From Tetrapisispora phaffii CBS 4417 (lineage: Eukaryota; Ascomycota; Saccharomycetes; Saccharomycetales; Saccharomycetaceae): DNA of 64,000 nucleotides. The translations under genes were made by a program, and so were the position numbers. The stretch is from NCBI RefSeq assembly GCF_000236905.1, contig NC_016520.1, positions 682,001-746,000 of the forward strand, given 5' to 3'. The notes under the pieces are model-generated. The model saw only the letters and a list, made by a program, of their open reading frames with translations, was not told where the DNA came from and did not search any database. This document shows positions 18,189-25,750 of this stretch, piece by piece. Numbering within the stretch: the stretch's first letter is position 1; every line of letters begins with the position of its first letter.

Positions 18189-21100
18189 ATGGCAGGAGCA
18201 CTAGAAAATGCTCGTAAAGAGATTAAAAGAATATCATTAGATGACCATGAAGAGTCAGAATACGGTTATGTGTATTCTGTCTCTGGTCCTGTTATCATTG
18301 CTGAACAAATGATTGGTTGCGCTATGTATGAATTGGTTAAAGTTGGTCATGACAATTTAGTCGGTGAAGTTATTAGAATCGATGGTGATAAAGCTACTAT
18401 TCAAGTTTATGAAGAAACTGCAGGTGTCACTGTTGGTGATCCAGTTTTAAGAACTGGTAAACCACTGTCTGTTGAATTAGGTCCAGGTTTGATGGAAACC
18501 ATTTACGATGGTATTCAAAGACCATTAAAGGCTATTAAAGAACGTTCCCAATCTATATATATCCCAAGAGGTATTGATTCTCCAGCTCTAGATAGAACTA
18601 TTAAATGGCAATTCACACCAAGCCAACACAAAGTTGGTGACCATATCACAGGGGGTGATATTTTTGGTTCTGTTTTCGAAAATTCTCTATTAGACAACCA
18701 TAAAATTTTACTACCACCACGAGCAAGAGGTACCATTACTTGGATTGCTAGTGCTGGTGAATACACTGTCGATGAAAAAATTTTGGAAGTTGAATTCGAT
18801 GGTAAGAAATACGACTACTCAATGATGCACACATGGCCTGTTAGGGTACCAAGACCAGTTGCTGAAAAGGTCTCAGCCGATTATCCATTATTAACTGGTC
18901 AAAGAGTTTTAGATGCTTTGTTCCCATGTGTTCAAGGTGGTACTACTTGTATTCCAGGTGCTTTCGGTTGTGGTAAGACTGTTATCTCCCAATCTTTATC
19001 AAAATATTCGAACTCTGACGCTATTATTTACGTTGGTTGTTTTGCTAAAGGTACCAAGGTTTTGATGGCAGATGGTTCTGATAAATCTATTGAAGATATT
19101 GCTATTGGTGAACAAGTCATGGGTAAAGATGGTGCTCCAAGAAGCGTCGTTGGTTTACCTCGTGGCCAGAAGACAATGTACCATGTCAAACACACTACAC
19201 AACATAAGAAGTCTGACCAAGAAGTTGGTTTGATGGATTACGTATGTTCAGGTAACCATAAGTTAGTTCTTCGTACCCCACAATTAATCAGCACGGCTAC
19301 TAACAGATTAAATGGTAAGTTGTACACTAGTGTCACTTACTTTGCTCTTGAAGATTCTATCTACGGTAAGATTGTTAAAAAGAAGACTAATACTTACGAA
19401 CACAGTGCCCACGGTGGCAAGCAAGAAGCTGCGAGAAAAGCCTCAGAGTTTGTTTCAAGTCTTGATATGCAACCAATTGACTGGGATATTGAAGCCTCTG
19501 ATTACAATCACCTTGGTTACTTCGTTAAGAAATCTACTTTCCAAATGATTAATCCAATTTTCAAGGAATCTGGTAATCTGGCTAGCAAGCTAGAAAAATT
19601 AGGCTTTGAAGGTTCATTAGCTCCAAAAATTGCTTGGATGCTTGGTTTCTGGGTTGGTGCCGGTAACATTAACCAATCTGAATTCTCTATTGATCCATCG
19701 GGCACTCAATTGGTTGATCGTATTTCTGAAGTTGGTAAGTACTTTAACTTGACCACAGCTACTTCCAAACACTACAGTCGTGTCTTTAGTAAGGCTCAAG
19801 AAGAAGTAGAAATCGCTAAATTAAATAACGGTAAGATTGAAGCAGATGGTTCAATTGTTTTCGATGATGATATCGAAGGCACTCCATCCGAAGAAGAATT
19901 GATTGAAATTGAGATGTCATCTGATGCTTCTAAGGCTTCTTCTAACGACGCTTCCTTCGCTCGTGTAAATGGTAATGGTTCTTTGGAATGCACCGATTTA
20001 TCTGTCATTCTAAGAGACTCCGTTGCTAATCAAGCCAAGAGGGAAAATAACCCTTTCTGGAATTTTGTCGAATCTCTTTGCGTCAAATCTAAGAATATTC
20101 CATCACTTAACGAATCTTTTGAAAAACATATTCCATTTGAATTATCTTATGATAATATGGAAGTTCGTGAACAATTCATTGCAGGTTTAATTGACGCTAC
20201 CGGTTCTGTTAAGAAAGACAAGGCTAGCAACTCCACCAAGGCTACTGTTGCTACTGCTTTCAAGGGTGTTGCAGAAGGTCTTGTTAGAATTGCTCGTTCT
20301 CTTGGTATTAAAGTTTATGTCACTGCCGAAAAGAATTGTATGGACAAAAATGATGTTAAGCACCAACTATACTACAGTATCTCTTTGAGTGGTGAAGCTC
20401 TTTCTAGTTCTCTAAGATTCTGTTCACTTGACAGAAACGTTGCTTCTCTAAGTCCTTTCTTCAACAGAGAAGCTGTTCCATTTTACTTTACTTTAGAAGA
20501 ACAAGAAGAAGACCAATACTATGGTGTTACTTTACCAGATTCTACCGACAAGCAATATTTGTTATCATCTTTAGCTTTAGTTCATAACTGTGGTGAAAGA
20601 GGTAATGAAATGGCTGAAGTTTTGATGGAATTTCCAGAATTATATACTGAAATTAATGGCAGAAAGGAGCCAATTATGAAACGTACTACTTTAGTTGCCA
20701 ATACTTCTAATATGCCGGTTGCTGCTAGAGAAGCTTCTATCTACACAGGTATTACTTTAGCTGAATATTTCAGAGATCAAGGTAAGGACGTTTCTATGAT
20801 TGCTGATTCATCTTCGAGATGGGCTGAGGCTTTAAGAGAAATTTCTGGTCGTTTAGGTGAAATGCCTGCCGATCAAGGTTTCCCAGCTTATCTAGGTGCT
20901 AAATTAGCTTCTTTCTACGAAAGAGCTGGTAAGGCTGTTGCTTTAGGTTCCCCAGACCGTATTGGATCTGTGTCCATCGTTGCTGCTGTTTCCCCAGCTG
21001 GTGGTGATTTCTCCGATCCTGTCACAACTTCTACCTTAGGTATCACACAAGTTTTCTGGGGTTTAGATAAAAAATTAGCCCAAAGAAAGCATTTCCCATC

Positions 21101-21593
21101 TATCAATACATCGCTATCATATTCCAAATATACAACTGCTTTGAATGGGTTTTATGATAGAGAATACCCCGAATTCCCAGTATTAAGAAATCGTATTAAG
21201 GAAATATTATCAAATGCAGAAGAACTAGAGCAAGTTGTCCAATTAGTTGGTAAATCGGCTTTATCTGACAGTGACAAGATTACATTAGACGTGTCTACAT
21301 TAATTAAGGAAGATTTCTTACAACAAAATGGTTATTCTACTTATGATGCATTCTGTCCAATTTGGAAGACTTACGATATGATGAGAGCTTTTGTTTCCTA
21401 CAATGATGAATCTCAAAAAGCCGTATCAAATGGGGCTAACTGGTCTAGATTATCAGAAGCTACCAAGGATGTCAAACATGCTGTTTCATCATCAAAGTTT
21501 TTTGAACCAAGCAGAGGTCAAGCAGAAGTTCATGCAGAGTTTGAAAAACTATTAACTAAAATGCAAGAAAGATTCGCTGAATCCACTGATTAA
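18189..21593 (+). CDS. VMA1: Vma1, V-ATPase catalytic subunit A, with an in-frame intein
   Basis: The 1134-aa precursor comprises an N-extein of residues 1-283, an intein of 284-800 and a C-extein of 801-1134. The joined exteins are 617 aa, exactly the S. cerevisiae Vma1 size. Subunit A hydrolyses ATP in the V1 sector and drives vacuolar acidification. The P-loop GAFGCGKT (257-264) lies just before the insertion point, and the catalytic GERGNE segment (802 on) follows it, so the intein sits in the most conserved part of the enzyme, as in S. cerevisiae. The C-extein runs on through SRWAEALREISGRL and the SPAGGDFSDPV loop without interruption. Since the ATPase is made only after splicing, splicing must be active. 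Confidence 0.98.
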   Translation: MAGALENARKEIKRISLDDHEESEYGYVYSVSGPVIIAEQMIGCAMYELVKVGHDNLVGEVIRIDGDKATIQVYEETAGVTVGDPVLRTGKPLSVELGPGLMETIYDGIQRPLKAIKERSQSIYIPRGIDSPALDRTIKWQFTPSQHKVGDHITGGDIFGSVFENSLLDNHKILLPPRARGTITWIASAGEYTVDEKILEVEFDGKKYDYSMMHTWPVRVPRPVAEKVSADYPLLTGQRVLDALFPCVQGGTTCIPGAFGCGKTVISQSLSKYSNSDAIIYVGCFAKGTKVLMADGSDKSIEDIAIGEQVMGKDGAPRSVVGLPRGQKTMYHVKHTTQHKKSDQEVGLMDYVCSGNHKLVLRTPQLISTATNRLNGKLYTSVTYFALEDSIYGKIVKKKTNTYEHSAHGGKQEAARKASEFVSSLDMQPIDWDIEASDYNHLGYFVKKSTFQMINPIFKESGNLASKLEKLGFEGSLAPKIAWMLGFWVGAGNINQSEFSIDPSGTQLVDRISEVGKYFNLTTATSKHYSRVFSKAQEEVEIAKLNNGKIEADGSIVFDDDIEGTPSEEELIEIEMSSDASKASSNDASFARVNGNGSLECTDLSVILRDSVANQAKRENNPFWNFVESLCVKSKNIPSLNESFEKHIPFELSYDNMEVREQFIAGLIDATGSVKKDKASNSTKATVATAFKGVAEGLVRIARSLGIKVYVTAEKNCMDKNDVKHQLYYSISLSGEALSSSLRFCSLDRNVASLSPFFNREAVPFYFTLEEQEEDQYYGVTLPDSTDKQYLLSSLALVHNCGERGNEMAEVLMEFPELYTEINGRKEPIMKRTTLVANTSNMPVAAREASIYTGITLAEYFRDQGKDVSMIADSSSRWAEALREISGRLGEMPADQGFPAYLGAKLASFYERAGKAVALGSPDRIGSVSIVAAVSPAGGDFSDPVTTSTLGITQVFWGLDKKLAQRKHFPSINTSLSYSKYTTALNGFYDREYPEFPVLRNRIKEILSNAEELEQVVQLVGKSALSDSDKITLDVSTLIKEDFLQQNGYSTYDAFCPIWKTYDMMRAFVSYNDESQKAVSNGANWSRLSEATKDVKHAVSSSKFFEPSRGQAEVHAEFEKLLTKMQERFAESTD
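19038..20588 (+). mobile_element. VDE: VMA1 intein (VDE/PI-SceI family), endonuclease apparently dead
   Basis: 517 residues (284-800) inserted after YVG and before CGERG, the same site as the S. cerevisiae VDE (454 aa). Splicing elements remain: Cys1 (CFAKGTKVLMADG), a block-B His (GNHKLVLRTP, precursor residue 357), C-terminal VHN and Cys+1. Both LAGLIDADG helices are recognisable but their acidic metal ligands are gone: MLGFWVGAG has Ala491 where PI-SceI has Asp218, and AGLIDATG has Thr671 where PI-SceI has Asp326. The two positions are ~180 residues apart rather than ~108 because of a Ser/Glu/Asp-rich insertion at about residues 536-617. Codon use resembles the exteins, so nothing points to recent arrival. 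Confidence 0.95.
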
Positions 21594-22406
21594 TTCAATT
21601 GTAAAATTGATAAAATTAGAGCTCATGTGTGGTGTTGAGTAAAAAAATAGTTGAACTATATATCATTAAATTTCATATTTTATTTTGTGTTTTTTTCTTT
21701 TCACGGATATTATATGTAATGATTACATTCACTCTCACTGATGACAAACACACATAAATAGATACATCATCACGTCTAAGTTATAAAAAATAAACAAATA
21801 AAAAACTATATAAACGGATAAATAACAAAAATAATTCAATAAATATCTTAATTCAACATAAGAAATAGGAAATCGAGAATGTAATAATTATATTATCAAT
21901 TTTTATATTATAATTAAAGGTAGTATGTATATAAAATATATGAATCCATTGAATAAAGTTTGTTCATCGCAACTGGAATTCAATAAGCCCTTAAAATTCA
22001 TTTCTCTTCTTAGCAATTCTACATAATTTTATATATCTGAATATGCAAAACTACTCAATGGTACATTAGCCTTTAAATCAATTCGAAACACAATTGAATA
22101 AATATATACATGATCAAAAATATATTTTGAAATTCATTAATTAAATTTTTGAATTAAATTATAAACAGTACGTATTTCTCGCTATCTATAACGTAAAAAA
22201 TTTAAATAAAGGACAAAGGTATGATATTTTAAGAGCCAGTTAATTAATATTGCCACAGAAATAAGTTCCATTACAATAATATAATAATACCACCATAAAT
22301 GGAACAAATTAACCAATAATAATTAAATAAGCAATTCTTATATTATAATTATGATGAAATTAATATAAATATTAACATATCAAATTAATCAAAGAATATT
22401 GCTCGC
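21594..22406. other. Convergent 3' spacer, VMA1/RPL41
   Basis: Very AT-rich, no gene or site recognised apart from poly(A)-type TATATA elements. Confidence 0.55.
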
Positions 22407-22484
22407 TTATTTGGATCTGGCTCTAACCTTCCGTCTCTTTCTCTTAAGTCTTCTAACTCTCTTCTTTCTCCACTTATTACGCAT
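22407..22484 (-). CDS. RPL41: Ribosomal protein L41 (eL41), 25 residues
   Basis: The minus strand reads MRNKWRKKRVRRLKRKRRK followed by VRARSK and TAA: 25 residues, the usual length of this smallest ribosomal protein, almost entirely Arg/Lys. It differs from the S. cerevisiae sequence at residue 3 (Asn for Ala) and residue 10 (Val for Thr). eL41 forms a single helix bridging the ribosomal subunits. The order VMA1, RPL41 on the opposite strand, then SRF1 combines YDL185W/YDL184C with the RPL41B-SRF1 pair YDL133C-A/YDL133W. No intron signals were found. It is far too short for ordinary ORF calling. Confidence 0.95.
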   Translation of the reverse strand: MRNKWRKKRVRRLKRKRRKVRARSK

Positions 22485-23447
22485 ATCGAAAGCCGATTTG
22501 GTTTTATTTGGATGATTCTTTTATTATGAAATAAACAAGTGTAAACAATCGACAATTAAAATAATAGAAATTATAGAATAAGATTTTTTATATAAGAGAC
22601 ATACACATACATATATATATAAATATGTAATAGTTGTTAGTTGATGAAATTTGAATAATCTAAAATTAATTTGAAACCTCGAGTCGACGAAGAAAAAGAA
22701 TGAAAAAAAAAATGAAATAAAATGAAAAATTATGTTTTTAGGTTTCAGAACATAAAAAAAGGGCCATCAACCGTTAAGAAAAACCTGAAGAAGAACCGCA
22801 TGCACAAATAATAATAAAGGAAATTTAAACAGTTTAGAAAAATAAATAGGGTATAATAATAATCAGATTAAAATTGTTGTGAAATCATTTTGTACTACAT
22901 AATAAAATGAGGTTTACCATATAATTATTAGTATTTGAATTTAATATTTTATTCTCAATACTATGGCTAATTGTGGTTTGTGTCAGGGTAACTATCAGTT
23001 TCAAGTTAAAATGCCAACAGTTTTTTGGGGTGGGAGACTCAACTGGCAGAAACTCATTTTTTTTGAAGAGATGAAAGCGGGGAGGAGGAAAAGTTGGAAT
23101 AGCAATTCCAAAAAAAATTAAGAAATGAAAACTACAGCATACTATTTCCTGTTTAATGGTACTGATGTATGGGTGTATGCAGTCCCAGATTATGTTGTGG
23201 TGTTTTTGTATGAAATTGGGGGAAGCGTCTGGGATGTGAGGAAAAAGTATTATTATGTCGATAAAATAACATTTGTGTCACTAACAAATGTGCGACACAT
23301 TATGTATTGATAAAGAATATAAAGTAAACTTCATTTTGTTATTATTTAATAGTATGTTAATGTTTTAGGGTTTGTCTCATCATATATAGTTATATATATA
23401 TTAGTTGGTTTATTTCATGGCTCGTTTTGAATCCAAACGTTCCTCTA
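22485..23447. promoter_or_regulatory. Shared upstream region of RPL41 and SRF1 with a Rap1 site
   Basis: ATGTATGGGTGT at 23165-23176 is the exact reverse complement of the Rap1 core ACACCCATACAT. It lies ~690 bp before RPL41 and ~270 bp before SRF1, so a 5' UTR or long leader for RPL41 is possible. A GCATGC hexamer is at 22798-22803. A short uORF (ATG 23417, out of frame) precedes SRF1. A 61-codon open frame at 23125-23310 covers the Rap1 site and is probably chance. Confidence 0.55.
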
Positions 23448-24593
23448 ATGGCAATAAAAAAGAAAGCAGAGAATGATTTTAAATTTTTGAATTATTATTC
23501 TCATAATCCTACTTCAATTCCACCATTTGCATTAGAATCCAATTTTTTAAGAGGAAATGAGTTAGAATCCGGTTATGTGAAGATAATTAGTTCTCGCTGC
23601 AAAGACAATGTTAATGCGTCAAACCCGCAATATTATGAAGATCCAGAGATTGCAAATAAATTTTCAACTTTAGATTCAGAATGGGGAGGTGAAGAACGAT
23701 TAAAAAATATATTCAATATACCAGATATTGAGAAGATGAGTTTTGAAAATTTTGAAGATAAGAAAAAATGGCGTCAATATATTTCGGAAATTAAAGAACT
23801 TTATCATATAAAACCGAAGAAAGCATATACAAGCACATTCACTTGCCAGAACTATTCTAATAGTAGTATAATATGTAAAGAGTGGATAAGAGATGAAATT
23901 AATAAAGAAAAAGAACATTGGATCGGATTCAAAAATCAACAATTAAAACAATATAAACCAATCATCAAAAACTTTATTCTGAATAACATTTTTTTCAGAT
24001 TATTTTTAAGATTAATAATTATTGGATTATGTGTTGCAGTGGTTACAGTTTCTTCTAATATAATTGCAAATTCAAGAGCAGAACGGGTATTCTTAGAAGA
24101 TAAACCATTTTTCAATAATTATACAATCGATTTGATGATAAATTTCTCGGATTTGATTTTTAATGTATTTTCCAATTCATTAGCCATAATTTACAATCTA
24201 TATATTGGATACGACGAATTTGCAGGCAAACCCATCGGATTAAACAATCCAACAAGTCATGCAGTATTTCTTATGTTAGATCTGTTTTTTATAATAGTGG
24301 AAAACGTTAATTTATCGTTATCAATGAATTATATAATAAACACAAGACACTCATTTAATAAAAAAGATAACCAGTTAAATGAAAATTTCAAATCAATTGA
24401 TATTACAATCCAGTTGTTAATTAAAACATTTTGTCAACAAGAACAATTATTAATATTATTAACTTTTTTGTTAGAGTTAATATGGACATTTACCTTTTGT
24501 ATTGGTATAATAAAGATATTAGATAAAACCAATTCGAATACAAGTTATAATAGAAATAGACCAAATTCAAAACAATTCCGAATACGTCACTGA
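23448..24593 (+). CDS. SRF1: Srf1-like membrane regulator of phospholipase D
   Basis: 381 aa from ATG 23448; the in-frame sequence upstream has no ATG. Shared S. cerevisiae Srf1 (YDL133W, 437 aa) signatures are SEWGGEERL (about residue 75) and YDEFAGKPIGLNNP, each nearly identical in that protein. Four hydrophobic segments are visible: RLIIIGLCVAVVTVSSNII, FNVFSNSLAIIYNLYIGY, FLMLDLFFIIVENVNLSL and LILLTFLLELIWTFTFCIGI. S. cerevisiae Srf1 regulates Spo14 (phospholipase D) and is needed for growth when lipid traffic is perturbed. The N-terminal disordered arm is shorter here. It sits next to RPL41, as in S. cerevisiae. A tandem 11-bp duplication spans the stop codon. Confidence 0.9.
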   Translation: MAIKKKAENDFKFLNYYSHNPTSIPPFALESNFLRGNELESGYVKIISSRCKDNVNASNPQYYEDPEIANKFSTLDSEWGGEERLKNIFNIPDIEKMSFENFEDKKKWRQYISEIKELYHIKPKKAYTSTFTCQNYSNSSIICKEWIRDEINKEKEHWIGFKNQQLKQYKPIIKNFILNNIFFRLFLRLIIIGLCVAVVTVSSNIIANSRAERVFLEDKPFFNNYTIDLMINFSDLIFNVFSNSLAIIYNLYIGYDEFAGKPIGLNNPTSHAVFLMLDLFFIIVENVNLSLSMNYIINTRHSFNKKDNQLNENFKSIDITIQLLIKTFCQQEQLLILLTFLLELIWTFTFCIGIIKILDKTNSNTSYNRNRPNSKQFRIRH

Positions 24594-24605
24594 AACGTCA
24601 CTGAA
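24584..24605. repeat. Tandem 11-bp duplication across the SRF1 stop codon
   Basis: ACGTCACTGAA occurs twice without spacing (24584-24594 and 24595-24605). The first copy contains the last codons and the TGA stop of SRF1; the second is a non-coding copy just downstream. Confidence 0.85.
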
Positions 24606-25486
24606 AACATATCATAGTGTACATATTCATATATAATAAAAAATATTAGAGATATATATCACTGTAAGGTCTTACTTAAGAAAGTAGAATCCAAATTTTA
24701 CATTACATAATCGTTAGCAGATCGACAACCTAGATCTCCAGTTATTCATTCTTATTCTTATAGTTGCTTTGAGCTAACGGACGAGTAAATGAATGGGAGG
24801 TTCCATTGGTGTATATTAAAATATCTGGATCTAATCTAACCTAACAAGGTTTCCCACTATACCGGAGATCACTTACTCTCCTAATCAAACCACCCACCCT
24901 CTAGTTCACTGTCTAAATCTCCTTATTTTCCGTACTTTACTTATTTTCTTTTCGCCCGTGAAAGGAACTTTCTGAGGAAGTTAAGAGTAACCGGGGACAG
25001 CCAGACCCCTCACGTCTTTCACAATATCTGGGGCGCGAAGGGGACAGAGCAGTTGAGGAGATTGAAAGGAAATGAGAGGGGGATGGTGGGATGAGAAGAA
25101 TTAGTGGCAAAACAACAGATAGAAATAGGTCACTAGCAACTGAAGAACAAACGCATACAAAGTGTTATCATTAACGAATTACAGTTTTAGTTCATTATGT
25201 ATTAAGCATTTGCTTGCTGCCTTTTTCTTAATTTTGTAATTTTATATATTCTATACATTTTAATTGGAGCAATTTATAAAAGAGAGATAATATAACCTTA
25301 AATACTATTATAAATTTTAAGCAACTATATATACATACGTATATAACTTATATTTCCTTTTCATTGTTTCTAATGATTACGATTTTTTTGTATTATTATG
25401 AGCAACTGTTAATATACATATATAATTGAACACATATATACACATACATACAAACAACACAACTATATCAAATCAAGAAACAAAAA
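24594..25486. promoter_or_regulatory. INH1 upstream region with STRE and CCAAT elements
   Basis: A GC-richer patch (about 24950-25090) contains CCCCT (25006-25010) and AGGGG (25039-25043), inverted stress-response elements of the Msn2/4 type 30 bp apart. ATTGGT at 24805-24810 is a CCAAT core as used by Hap2/3/4/5, which activates respiratory genes. Both fit a mitochondrial ATPase inhibitor gene. No coding region seen. Confidence 0.5.
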
Positions 25487-25750
25487 ATGTTATCGCGCTC
25501 GTCTGCTTTAAAGAATTCTGTTAAAAATATACATCCTCTTGCATACATTAGACTTTATACCGAAGGTGCCACTGGTGCTCCAAGGTCGGAAGGTGGAGGT
25601 GATTCTTTCACAAAAAGAGAGAAGGCTAATGAAGATTATTTCATAAGACAACATGAGAAAGAACAGCTGGCTGAATTAAGAAACCAATTACAAAAACAAC
25701 AAAAAAAGTTGGATCAAATAGAAAGCAAGATTGAGCAACTATCAAAGTAA
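25487..25750 (+). CDS. INH1/STF1: Mitochondrial F1F0-ATPase inhibitor (Inh1/Stf1, IF1 family)
   Basis: 87 aa, against 85-86 aa for S. cerevisiae Inh1 and Stf1. The first ~25 residues ([14 protein letters not shown] to RLYTEG) form a basic, hydroxylated mitochondrial presequence. The mature part has the inhibitory segment [18 protein letters not shown] and then a coiled coil ([20 protein letters not shown]). IF1 proteins block ATP hydrolysis by F1 when the membrane potential collapses. INH1 (YDL181W) and STF1 (YDL130W-A) are ohnologs and both positions are consistent with the neighbours, so I leave the symbol double. Confidence 0.95.
   Translation: MLSRSSALKNSVKNIHPLAYIRLYTEGATGAPRSEGGGDSFTKREKANEDYFIRQHEKEQLAELRNQLQKQQKKLDQIESKIEQLSK

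Noticed and set aside
19617..19799. Free-standing homing endonuclease gene inside VMA1
   Set aside because: The endonuclease motifs are in frame with the ATPase and bounded by splice residues, so this is an intein, not a separate gene.
22485..23100. 5' UTR intron in RPL41 to explain the distant Rap1 site
   Set aside because: No GTATGT-TACTAAC pair in the right order on the minus strand; the nearest branch-like word is AACTAAC without a matching donor.
23125..23310. 61-codon frame between RPL41 and SRF1
   Set aside because: Covers a perfect Rap1 site and resembles nothing known; likely promoter DNA.
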